NCBI RefSeq assembly: GCF_007827815.1
Contig: NZ_VITH01000019.1
Coordinates: 1 to 64,000 of the forward strand
Origin: Azospirillum brasilense
Lineage (GTDB): Bacteria; Pseudomonadota; Alphaproteobacteria; Azospirillales; Azospirillaceae
Direction of reading: 5' to 3'
Length of the DNA stretch: 64,000 nucleotides
The notes below the pieces were generated by a model, which was not told the DNA's origin, ran no database searches, and worked only from the letters and a program-made list of their open reading frames with translations. Of this stretch, positions 1 through 6,915 are shown piece after piece. The first letter of the stretch is position 1, and every line of letters begins with the position of its first letter. Both the position numbers and the translations under genes were made by a program.

Positions 1-611
1 GGGGCCAGCGTCTCGATGGGCTTCTTCTTGGCCTTCATGATGTTGGGCAGCGAGGCGTAGCGCGGCTCGTTGAGGCGCAGGTCGGCGGTGACCACCGCCG
101 GCAGCGTCAGCTGCACCGTCTCCAGCCCGCCGTCGATCTCGCGGGTCACGGTGACCGAGCCCTCGCCCGGCGTGACCTTGGAGGCGAAGGTGCCCTGCGG
201 CCAGCCCAAGAGGGCGGCGAGCATCTGGCCGGTCTGGTTGCAGTCGTCGTCGATCGCCTGCTTGCCCAGGATGACCAAGGTCGGGCCTTCCTTCTCGACG
301 AGGGCCTTGAGCACCTTGGCGACGGCCAGCGGCTGCGTCTCGGCGTCGGTCTGGACCAGGATGCCGCGGTCGGCGCCCATGGCGAGGCCGGTGCGCAGCG
401 TCTCTTGGCACGCCGTCGGGCCGACGGTGACCACGATGACCTCGGTCGCCGTGCCGGCTTCCTTGAGGCGGACGGCCTCTTCGACGGCGATCTCGTCGAA
501 GGGGTTCATGCTCATCTTCACGTTGGCGGTCTCAACGCCGGAACCGTCCGCCTTGACGCGGATCTTGACGTTGTAATCGACCACCCGCTTGACCGGGACG
601 AGGACCTTCAT
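1..611 (-). CDS. etfB: Electron transfer flavoprotein subunit beta, C-terminus beyond window
   Basis: The beta subunit of the FAD/AMP-containing electron transfer flavoprotein carries electrons from acyl-CoA dehydrogenases to ETF-ubiquinone oxidoreductase. About 203 codons are present. The N-terminus MKVLVPVKRVVDYNVKIRVK is the classic EtfB opening, followed by the conserved NPFDEIAVEEAVRLKE segment and, near residues 120-130, the GKQAIDDDCNQTGQ motif of the nucleotide-binding fold. The ATG at 609-611 is the natural start. The gene runs off the left edge, where etfA would be expected. A candidate promoter lies about 80 bp upstream. Identification is firm; only the C-terminal end is unseen. 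Confidence 0.95.
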   Translation of the reverse strand, partial: MKVLVPVKRVVDYNVKIRVKADGSGVETANVKMSMNPFDEIAVEEAVRLKEAGTATEVIVVTVGPTACQETLRTGLAMGADRGILVQTDAETQPLAVAKVLKALVEKEGPTLVILGKQAIDDDCNQTGQMLAALLGWPQGTFASKVTPGEGSVTVTREIDGGLETVQLTLPAVVTADLRLNEPRYASLPNIMKAKKKPIETLA

Positions 612-688
612 ATCCCACCCTTTTCTTGAATTATGCAGGCGCACCTTCGCCGCTGGCGCCGAATCGGGCAGCTTGTGACAGCGCTGCG

Positions 689-717
689 ACCATAGGAGTT
701 GACGTTTTGGCTGTCAA
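689..717 (-). promoter_or_regulatory. Candidate sigma-70 promoter of etfB with dyad
   Basis: On the minus strand TTGACA (712-717) is followed by a 17-base spacer and TATGGT (689-694), a good housekeeping promoter match. A perfect inverted repeat GTTGAC/GTCAAC (698-703 and 713-718) spans the -35 box and spacer, so a repressor could bind here. The assignment is by sequence match only. Confidence 0.5.
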
Positions 718-756
718 CGCCGCCTACGCCGCAAGCGCGAAGGAGGCGGAATTGCA

Positions 757-1326
757 TCAACGGTTTGCGCCCGGAACCCACAGCACGTCGGCCGCTCCGT
801 TCGCGTTCAGTTTCCGGCCCAGCACGAACAGATGGTCGGACAGGCGGTTGGCGTACTTGACCGCCGCCGGGTTGACCGGCTCCACCTCCGCCAGTTCGGT
901 CATCAGCCGCTCGGCCCGGCGCACCACCGTGCGGGCCAGATGCAAATGCGCCGCCGCCGGCGAGCCGCCGGGCAGAATGAAGGAGGTGAGCGGGGCGAGA
1001 TCGGCGTTCATCGCGTCGATCTCGGCCTCCAGCCGGTCCACCTGCGATTCCAGGATGCGCAGCGGCGGATAGGCCGGGTTTTCCGCCTCCGGCGTGCAGA
1101 GGTCGGCGCCCAGGTCGAACAGGTCGTTCTGGATTCGCGCCAGCATGGCGTCGGTTTCCGGCTGGTCCGCGGTGTGCAGCCGGACCAGCCCGATGACGGC
1201 GTTCGCCTCGTCCACCGTGCCGTAGGCGGTGACGCGCGGGTCGTGCTTGGGCACGCGGCGCCCGTCGCCCAGCGAGGTCTCGCCGCGGTCCCCGCCGCGG
1301 GTGTAGATGCGGGTCAGCTTGACCAT
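757..1326 (-). CDS. Cob(I)alamin adenosyltransferase, PduO type
   Basis: Transfers the 5'-deoxyadenosyl group of ATP to cob(I)alamin or a corrinoid precursor, making adenosylcobalamin in the cytoplasm. The 189-residue protein has the PduO-type N-terminal ATP loop (TRGGDRGETSLGDG) followed by K-x3-R and the GTVDEANAVIG block, and the C-terminal FILPGG / ARTVVRRAER block that contacts ATP and cobalamin. The ATG at 1324-1326 fits the family start; an in-frame extension upstream looks unrelated. It lies downstream of the HIG1-like gene on the same strand and upstream of etfB. It complements the B12 genes at 37-53 kb, which contain no adenosyltransferase of their own. Confidence 0.92.
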   Translation of the reverse strand: MVKLTRIYTRGGDRGETSLGDGRRVPKHDPRVTAYGTVDEANAVIGLVRLHTADQPETDAMLARIQNDLFDLGADLCTPEAENPAYPPLRILESQVDRLEAEIDAMNADLAPLTSFILPGGSPAAAHLHLARTVVRRAERLMTELAEVEPVNPAAVKYANRLSDHLFVLGRKLNANGAADVLWVPGANR

Positions 1327-1347
1327 GATTCCTGTGGGTGTCCTCAA

Positions 1348-1542
1348 TCAGCCGTGGGTCAGGATGGCGAGCAGGAACAGCACCAGCGCCACCCCCTGGA
1401 GCGCCACGCGCATCCGCATCGCCCGGTTCGATTTGCGCGAATCGCCCTGTCCGCCGCGCGCCATAAAAAACAGCCCGGAGAACAGCGACGCCACCACGAG
1501 GCCGAGCGCCACGATCAGCAGAAACATGACGAGTCCGTTCAT
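1348..1542 (-). CDS. HIG1-domain / twin-transmembrane small protein
   Basis: A 64-residue membrane protein with two hydrophobic helices (about residues 3-26 and 44-61) separated by a basic loop containing NRAMRMRVALQG. That loop resembles the (R)-x-R-x3-Q signature of HIG1-domain proteins, which associate with respiratory supercomplexes or cytochrome oxidase. The start at 1540-1542 is chosen because the upstream in-frame residues are not hydrophobic or conserved-looking. The stop is 21 bp before the adenosyltransferase start, so the two are probably cotranscribed. The respiratory role is inferred from the family; nothing here fixes a specific partner. Confidence 0.7.
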   Translation of the reverse strand: MNGLVMFLLIVALGLVVASLFSGLFFMARGGQGDSRKSNRAMRMRVALQGVALVLFLLAILTHG

Positions 1543-1685
1543 GGCGCCATCATACCTCACGGTCCAGGTTACGCCCACACCGGCCAAACCGGTTACATGG
1601 GCATTCCGATGCGAGGCGCCTGTTGCGCTGACGCCCGGTCTTCTTACATTGTCGCGGACGACCCGGACGGCGAGAGGAATTCGGT

Positions 1686-3134
1686 ATGCGGCGGCGGAGT
1701 TTCCTGAAGGCGGCGGCGGCCACCGGGCTGGCGGCCTCGGCCGGAGCCTTTCTGACGACGCGCCGCGCTGCGGTGGCCCAGCCGTCGGAAGTGCTGGCCG
1801 CCTTCCCCGACAAGTTCGTCTGGGGCGCCTCGACCTCCTCCTACCAGATCGAGGGCGCGGTCACCGCCGGCGGGCGCGGCCCCAGCGTGTGGGACACCTT
1901 CAGCCATTCCTTCGGCAAGGTGGCGAACGGCGACACCGGCGACGTGGCCTGCGACCATTACAACCGCTACGCCGAGGATGTGGACCTGATGGCGAAGGCG
2001 GGGATGAACGCCTATCGCTTCTCCGTCGCCTGGCCGCGCGTCCAGCCGACCGGCACCGGCCCGGCCAACGCCGAGGGGCTGGACTTCTACGACCGGCTGA
2101 CCGACGCGCTTCTGGCCAAGGGCATCGCGCCCTGGCCCTGCCTGTATCACTGGGACCTGCCCCAGGCGCTCCAGGACCGCGGCGGCTGGACCAACCGCGA
2201 CATCGCCGGCTGGTTCACCGACTACGCCCAGCTCGTCGCCGCGCGGATCGGCGACCGGGCCAAGCACTGGAGCATGTTGAACGAGCCGTCCGTCCACGCC
2301 ATCTTCGGCCACGGGCTGGGCGGGCACGCGCCGGGGATGACCGGCAAGGGCAACTATTTCAAGGCGATCCACCACCAGAACCTCGCCCAGGGCATGGCGC
2401 TGAAGGCTCTGCGCGCCGCGGGCGGCGGCAAGGGCTGGCAACTCGGCACCGTGCTGTCGCTGCAGCCGGTCTGGCCGGTCGGCGGGCTGGACGCCAACTA
2501 CGCGGCCTCGCTGATGTGGGATGCGGTGTGGAACCGCGCCTGCCTCGACCCGCTGCTGCGCGGTGAGTATCCGGAGCTTCTGCGCGACGGCTTCGCCCCG
2601 CTGGTCAAGGCCGGCGACCTGGAGGCGATCCGCCAGCCCATCGACTTCCTGGGCATCAACTACTACAGCCGCATGCACCAGCAGCCGGATCCGGCGGGCC
2701 TGTTCGGCACCGGCTACGGCTCTCCGCCGGAGGGCACGCCGACGACCGGGATGGGCTGGCCGGTGGAGCCCGACGGCATCGCCGAGATCCTGATCGAGCT
2801 GAAGCAGGAATACGGCAACCCCCCGGTCTATGTGATGGAGAACGGGGCGGCCTATCCCGAGCAGACCGGGCCGAAGGGCTTCGTCCAGGACAACGACCGC
2901 ATCAGCTACCTGCGCCGCCACATGCTGGCCGGCCATCAGGCGCTGGAGGAGGGGGTCGACCTGCGCGGTTGGTTCGTCTGGAGCCTGCTCGACAACTTCG
3001 AGTGGGCCGAGGGCTACCAGCGCCGCTTCGGCCTGATCGAGGTGGACCGCCAGACGCTGGAGCGCCGTCCCAAGGCCAGCTACCACTGGTACGCCGACGT
3101 CATCCGCAAGAAGGGCGTTCCGACCTCGGTGTAA
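1686..3134 (+). CDS. Tat-exported GH1 beta-glucosidase
   Basis: A glycoside hydrolase family 1 enzyme that hydrolyses beta-glucosides by a retaining mechanism. The 482 residues begin with a twin-arginine signal (RRRSFLK, then an Ala-rich hydrophobic stretch ending near AVA, residue 31). The mature part starts with the FVWGASTSSYQIEGA motif. The acid/base glutamate is E200 in NEPS and the nucleophile is E385 in ENGA. The closing GWFVWSLLDNFEWAEGY motif is also typical of GH1. A GAGAGGAA ribosome site lies at 1671-1678. Most bacterial GH1 enzymes are cytoplasmic, so the Tat signal is unusual and implies a folded periplasmic enzyme. Possible substrates are plant or root cellobiosides. Confidence 0.93.
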   Translation: MRRRSFLKAAAATGLAASAGAFLTTRRAAVAQPSEVLAAFPDKFVWGASTSSYQIEGAVTAGGRGPSVWDTFSHSFGKVANGDTGDVACDHYNRYAEDVDLMAKAGMNAYRFSVAWPRVQPTGTGPANAEGLDFYDRLTDALLAKGIAPWPCLYHWDLPQALQDRGGWTNRDIAGWFTDYAQLVAARIGDRAKHWSMLNEPSVHAIFGHGLGGHAPGMTGKGNYFKAIHHQNLAQGMALKALRAAGGGKGWQLGTVLSLQPVWPVGGLDANYAASLMWDAVWNRACLDPLLRGEYPELLRDGFAPLVKAGDLEAIRQPIDFLGINYYSRMHQQPDPAGLFGTGYGSPPEGTPTTGMGWPVEPDGIAEILIELKQEYGNPPVYVMENGAAYPEQTGPKGFVQDNDRISYLRRHMLAGHQALEEGVDLRGWFVWSLLDNFEWAEGYQRRFGLIEVDRQTLERRPKASYHWYADVIRKKGVPTSV

Positions 3135-3166
3135 GGGGGCGGGCGCAAGAGGGTGGGGCCGCGATC

Positions 3167-3598
3167 ATGGCGCCTGTTCCCATCGCCCAGCCGACGCGCT
3201 TCGCCATCCAGAAGGCGCGCGGCAAGGGCTGGAAGACGCTGGAGGTCGGGGAGGACCTCGACCACGCCCGCGCCCGCTTCAACCTGATGGTGCGGGTGAA
3301 TCCGCGCGCCTATTTCCGCCTAATCCAGCTCGACCACAACGCCAGGGCGGGCGGCGACGGGATCGAGTTCAACTGGAAGCTCATCGAACTGCACGACCCC
3401 AACCAGGGGGGAGCGGCCGGAACGGTCCGGCAAGCCGCTCCGGCGAGGGGCGCGCCCCGCTCCGCGGCCAGGGGCGAGGCCAAGCCGCGGCGGCGGGAGA
3501 GGGTGCGGCTGCCGCTGCGCTTCTACGCGGCGGTGGTGCTGGCCGGGGTGCTGATCGGCGGCCTGCTCTATCTGCGCTACGGCCTGCCGGGGCCGTGA
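3167..3598 (+). CDS. Hypothetical protein with C-terminal membrane anchor
   Basis: A 143-residue protein not recognised as a named family. Residues 1-80 form a soluble, mixed-charge region (QKARGKGWKTLEVGEDLDHA and a conserved-looking FRLIQLDHNA segment). A Gly/Ala/Arg-rich linker follows, then one C-terminal transmembrane helix (about residues 119-137) and a short tail, so it looks tail-anchored with the N-terminus in the cytoplasm. It begins 32 bp after the GH1 stop and may be cotranscribed with it. The start at 3167 is chosen because the longer reading frame overlaps the GH1 gene. Confidence 0.6.
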   Translation: MAPVPIAQPTRFAIQKARGKGWKTLEVGEDLDHARARFNLMVRVNPRAYFRLIQLDHNARAGGDGIEFNWKLIELHDPNQGGAAGTVRQAAPARGAPRSAARGEAKPRRRERVRLPLRFYAAVVLAGVLIGGLLYLRYGLPGP

Positions 3599-3605
3599 CG
3601 GGCGC

Positions 3606-3866
3606 TCAATCCTCGGCGGTGTAACCCTTGCGGCGCATGCACAGCGCGAAGATCTCCTTGCGGTAGCGGAATTGCGGCGTTTCGGGCAGAGGCCGGTAGG
3701 GATAGCCGCGCAGCCGCATGGTGTTGTCCACCTGCTCGGTGCATTCGTCGTAGGCGGCGGTCGCCGTGGTTTCCGTGGCCGTCCATTCCCGGTAGGCCGG
3801 GGTGCTGCCGCAGGCCGCCAGCAGCAGCGTTCCGCCCGCCAGAATCGCGTGTCTCAGAGTCGCCAT
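3606..3866 (-). CDS. Small putative lipoprotein
   Basis: An 86-residue protein with a lipoprotein signal: MATLRHAILAGGTLLLAACG, where LLAAC is the lipobox and Cys19 would be lipidated. The mature part has two further Cys (C40 of DECTEQ, C77 of ALCMRRKGY) that could form a disulfide; the pattern of a short Cys-containing domain ending in CMRRKGY is common in alphaproteobacterial small lipoproteins. The start at 3864-3866 is placed at the signal peptide; the longer reading frame is GC-rich non-signal sequence. No enzymatic role can be assigned. Confidence 0.7.
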   Translation of the reverse strand: MATLRHAILAGGTLLLAACGSTPAYREWTATETTATAAYDECTEQVDNTMRLRGYPYRPLPETPQFRYRKEIFALCMRRKGYTAED

Positions 3867-3920
3867 GCCACGGCCTCCCACAATGCGCCCCATAATGCGC
3901 CGTGATGGATCTATACCACG

Positions 3921-4021
3921 TTTTTGTGCGCGCATCGCTCGACGGATGGGGAAGCGGCCGGCCCTTCCGGGGCGGCCGGGGGAGGGGGACCTGATGCCGC
4001 CGCAACGCAGGCGCACAAAAA
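3921..4021. repeat. Widely spaced 11-bp inverted repeat in divergent intergenic region
   Basis: TTTTTGTGCGC at 3921-3931 is the exact reverse complement of GCGCACAAAAA at 4011-4021. The 79 bp between them is GC-rich with its own short palindromes. It lies between the lipoprotein and the peptidoglycan-binding gene, which diverge. It could be a small transposon-like relic or a long hairpin in an mRNA leader. Confidence 0.4.
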
Positions 4022-4117
4022 TCGCGCCCGGAAATCCGCCGCAATCTGGTAACACGGTTGCGCATCCACGATAGTGGGTGGGCGATGGTCGGTTGGCGTC
4101 TCGGACGGAGGATGGTC

Positions 4118-5023
4118 ATGACGGGTGGTTCGCACCGCGCGCGCCGCGCGGTCGCGTTGGCTGTGGTGGTGCCGGTTCTGGCGGCGGGTCTGCTGGCGGG
4201 CGCTCCGGCGCGGGCGCAATCGACGGCGGACATCCAATGGGCCCAGACCATCCTGAAGGACAAGGGCTACAACATCGGCGGGCGGGCCAACGGCCAGATG
4301 CACGCCGAGACCAAGGCGGCGCTCGGCAAGTATCAGGCCGCCCATGGGTTGCCGGTGACCAACCAGCTCGACAAGGCGACCATCGCCAAGATGATGGGCG
4401 AACGCGAGGGCAAGGCCCCCGCGACGGTCGGGAACCTCGCCCAGCAGAAGGTCGGCGGCGGCGGCCCCGGCCAAGCGCCGCGCGAGCCGCAGCGCGAGGT
4501 GGTGCCCCGCGCCGCTCCCACCCAGCGGATCGACGGCGGAACGGGCAGCGTCGGCGGCGGCGCGCAGTTCAGCGCCGGGCCGCCCGCCACCAGCAGTTCC
4601 TCGGGCAGCCATTCGTCGGGCGGCCCGTCCGGTGCCCCCACTTCCACCTCGTCTGCCACCGCCTCCCTATCCGGACAGGGTCCGGTGCCGCAGGCCGCGC
4701 CGCGAGCCAGCGTCACCGCAACCACGCCGTCCGGGCAGCCGGTCGCGGTGGCCGAGCCGGCGGCGGACAGCGGCTCGATGCTGCCGGGCTGGGCCGCCAA
4801 CGGCGCCCGCTATGGTGTGATGGGTGTGATCGGGGCGACGGTGCTCGGCATCGGCTTCGCGTGGTGGCGCAGCGGGCGGGCCAACGCGTCGCGGCCGGCG
4901 CCGCGCGACGACGGGCCGCGCGGGCAGCGCCGCGAACCGAGCTTCGGCAGCGGCCGCCGCCGGGAGGAGCTGACCACCGGCGCCCTGCCGCCGCTCACCA
5001 GCGGCGGGCGCGGACGGCGCTAG
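4118..5023 (+). CDS. Exported peptidoglycan-binding-domain protein with C-terminal TM
   Basis: A 301-residue envelope protein. An N-terminal signal peptide (hydrophobic about residues 12-30, cleavage near ARA-QS) precedes a peptidoglycan-binding-1-like domain (about residues 33-90: DIQWAQTILKDKGYNIGG, then AALGKYQAAHGLPVTNQLD), which normally binds the glycan-peptide wall. Then comes a long disordered Gly/Pro/Ser/Thr-rich stretch (about 95-225), one transmembrane helix (about 232-248, GVMGVIGATVLGIGFAWW) and a basic tail. ATG 4118 is preferred over 4112 because GGAG at 4107-4110 is then 7 bases upstream. No catalytic domain is visible, so a structural or tethering role is inferred. Confidence 0.75.
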   Translation: MTGGSHRARRAVALAVVVPVLAAGLLAGAPARAQSTADIQWAQTILKDKGYNIGGRANGQMHAETKAALGKYQAAHGLPVTNQLDKATIAKMMGEREGKAPATVGNLAQQKVGGGGPGQAPREPQREVVPRAAPTQRIDGGTGSVGGGAQFSAGPPATSSSSGSHSSGGPSGAPTSTSSATASLSGQGPVPQAAPRASVTATTPSGQPVAVAEPAADSGSMLPGWAANGARYGVMGVIGATVLGIGFAWWRSGRANASRPAPRDDGPRGQRREPSFGSGRRREELTTGALPPLTSGGRGRR

Positions 5024-5050
5024 GCATCCGCCGTCCCAGGCCCTCGCCGG

Positions 5051-5293
5051 TCAAGCCATCTGCGACATCGGGCACATCGCGTTGCCGCAGCCGGACGGGT
5101 TGCAGGCGGGCATCGGCGCGGGCGACGGCTTGGACGCGCCGACGCGCGGCGCCATGATCGCCTTCGCCACCTCGGTCCCGCCGCAGGACGGACAGGACAG
5201 GCCATCGGCTTTGCGGGTGTCGTAATCGGCCATGTTCCTGAACCACTGTTCGAATTCATGGCCGCAGGCGCAGCGCAGGGCGTAGAGGATCAT
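5051..5293 (-). CDS. DUF1178 family protein
   Basis: An 80-residue protein opening with MILYALRCACGHEFEQWF, the characteristic start of DUF1178 proteins, followed by DYDTRKADGLSCPSCGG. The CxC...CPSCGG cysteines look like a zinc ribbon. It ends with another Cys-rich tail (CNPSGCGNAMC). It is shorter than most family members, which are usually above 130 residues with a longer linker. Function of the family is unknown. Start taken at 5291-5293 on family grounds. Confidence 0.8.
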   Translation of the reverse strand: MILYALRCACGHEFEQWFRNMADYDTRKADGLSCPSCGGTEVAKAIMAPRVGASKPSPAPMPACNPSGCGNAMCPMSQMA

Positions 5294-5405
5294 CGCGGGG
5301 TCCCTGGGTGGATTGGGCAACGGACGGGCGGCGACCATGGCCGAGCTTCGCCGACGCCCGCGATGACGTGAATCAAACCACCGCGCTCCGCCCCGGCGAA
5401 CCGGG

Positions 5406-5861
5406 TTACTGCGGGCGCTCCGACAGGGCGACGCCCTCCGCGCCGGGGTAGACCGACAGCAGCCGCACCGGCGTGTCGCCCAGGTTGCGGCCGCTGTGCC
5501 ATGCCGCCTGCTCGATGTAGGAGTCCCCGGCCTTGTAGACCTGCGTCGGCATGCTGTCGCTGGCGATGGTCAGCTCGCCCTCCAGGATGTAGACGAACGG
5601 CGGAACGGCGTACCGGTGGCGGATGATCTCCCCGCCGGGCGGCAGCTCGACCAGCCGCGCCGTGACAAGCGGCTTACCGTCGGGATAGGCGAAGGCCTTG
5701 CCGTCCGCGGTGGTGGTCGCCTGAAGCAGGGTCTTGACGATCGGCCCCGGTGCGGCCGGCTTGTCCTGCGCCGAGGCCCCGCCGGCCAGGGCGAACAGCG
5801 TGGCGGTGGCGAGGGCGGCGCGACGAATGGCCGCCGTCCGCAAACGGGTTACCACGATCAT
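5406..5861 (-). CDS. Exported cupin-domain protein
   Basis: A 151-residue secreted protein. The signal peptide covers roughly residues 1-31 (basic N-terminus, Ala-rich core, GGASAQ cleavage site). The rest is a single cupin barrel: GGEIIRHRYAVPPFVYILEGELTI is the first cupin motif with one His, and a second strand set follows with AAWHSGRNLGDTPVRLLSVY. The metal-binding His/Glu set is partly degenerate, so an enzymatic role is uncertain; many periplasmic cupins of this size are putative sugar-binding or quercetinase-like. It stands alone on its strand. Confidence 0.75.
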   Translation of the reverse strand: MIVVTRLRTAAIRRAALATATLFALAGGASAQDKPAAPGPIVKTLLQATTTADGKAFAYPDGKPLVTARLVELPPGGEIIRHRYAVPPFVYILEGELTIASDSMPTQVYKAGDSYIEQAAWHSGRNLGDTPVRLLSVYPGAEGVALSERPQ

Positions 5862-6002
5862 TGCGTGTTCTCCATGCCGCGGCCTTGGAGCAAGGCGGTT
5901 GCCTGTCTGCGGCGGTAAGATGAAAATGGAGAAAAAACGCAGTTAATTGCAACCGGATGTCGCGGCCTGCGGCGAAGTGCGGCATCCCGCCGCCGTGAAG
6001 CT

Positions 6003-6695
6003 TCAGCGGTGGGTCGTCACCCCCACCTGCCGGCACATGGACAGCATGGCGCAGGTGGAGCAGCGTGGGCGGTCTCCGGTGCAGATCCATTTGCCGAAGG
6101 GCACAAGCCGCTCGTTGATCTCCACCCAGTAGTGGCGGGGCAGCAGCTCCATCAGCGCGACCATGGTGCGCTCGGGAGTCGGTGCGGCGACGAAGCCCCA
6201 GCGGTTGACGATCCGGTGCACATGCACGTCCACCGCCACCGCCGGGATGCCGAATCCGACCGCCAGGGTCAGCGCCGCGATCTTCGGCCCGACTCCGTGG
6301 AAGGCCATCAGGGCGTCGGGCGTGTCGGGAACCTCGCCGTCGTGCTCGGTGATGATGCGACGGGACAGCGCCCGGATGTCGCGCGCCTTCGGCTCCGGGA
6401 AGGTCGCGCCGTCGAGCAGGCGGGCCAGCGCCTCCGGCGTCAGGGCGACCATCTGCTCCGGCGTGCGCGCCACCGCGAACAGCCGCTCACACACCACAAT
6501 GGTCGTCTCGTCGCGCGTTCGCGCGGAGATCAGGCTGCCGACCAGCTGCTCGAAGGGGCTGTCGTAGCCGCGGTCGCGCAGCGCGAACATGGCGGCCTTC
6601 GGGCGTCCGGCCACGGCCTGACGCAGGCGCCGGAACGCCTCGTCGATGTCGAAGGGGTCCTTGTCGGCGAGAGGGGGCGCGGAGCGCAGGGGCAT
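6003..6695 (-). CDS. Endonuclease III-type DNA glycosylase
   Basis: A HhH-GPD superfamily DNA glycosylase/AP lyase of base excision repair, 230 residues. The helix-hairpin-helix GVGPK carries the catalytic lysine K138, and the VDVHVHR motif carries the catalytic aspartate D156; the 18-residue spacing equals that of E. coli Nth. The C-terminus has the C-x6-C-x2-C-x5-C ligands of the 4Fe-4S cluster. The start at 6693-6695 is preferred over an upstream extension of low-complexity sequence. Because alphaproteobacteria often carry a second, canonical nth, this copy is best called Nth-type without a symbol. It lies 220 bp downstream of a TPR-glycosyltransferase gene. Confidence 0.88.
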   Translation of the reverse strand: MPLRSAPPLADKDPFDIDEAFRRLRQAVAGRPKAAMFALRDRGYDSPFEQLVGSLISARTRDETTIVVCERLFAVARTPEQMVALTPEALARLLDGATFPEPKARDIRALSRRIITEHDGEVPDTPDALMAFHGVGPKIAALTLAVGFGIPAVAVDVHVHRIVNRWGFVAAPTPERTMVALMELLPRHYWVEINERLVPFGKWICTGDRPRCSTCAMLSMCRQVGVTTHR

Positions 6696-6845
6696 GATCG
6701 GTCGCTGGCATGGTGAAGGGAGCCACACCGAAACAGCGGGCAGGGCAGGGTTGCTCCCCATTTCCCTTTGCGAGGCCGTACAATTTCAACGAATTAGAAA
6801 GTCTTAAATTAGAGGAGGCTGGGGCATAGTGATAGGGGCGTTCGC

Positions 6846-6883
6846 CCAGTTCGCCGTGGGCCAGTTCGCAGCGAACCAGTTCG
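6846..6883. repeat. Three CCAGTTCG direct repeats, period 15 bp
   Basis: CCAGTTCG occurs at 6846, 6861 and 6876, exactly 15 bp apart, in the 220-bp gap between the endonuclease III gene and the TPR-glycosyltransferase. The neighbouring bases (6775-6820) are notably AT-rich for this genome, which would suit a promoter for the endonuclease III gene on the minus strand. No regulator can be named. Confidence 0.45.
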
Positions 6884-6915
6884 TCTTGCACAAGGCCGGC
6901 TGACCGGCTCCCTTC

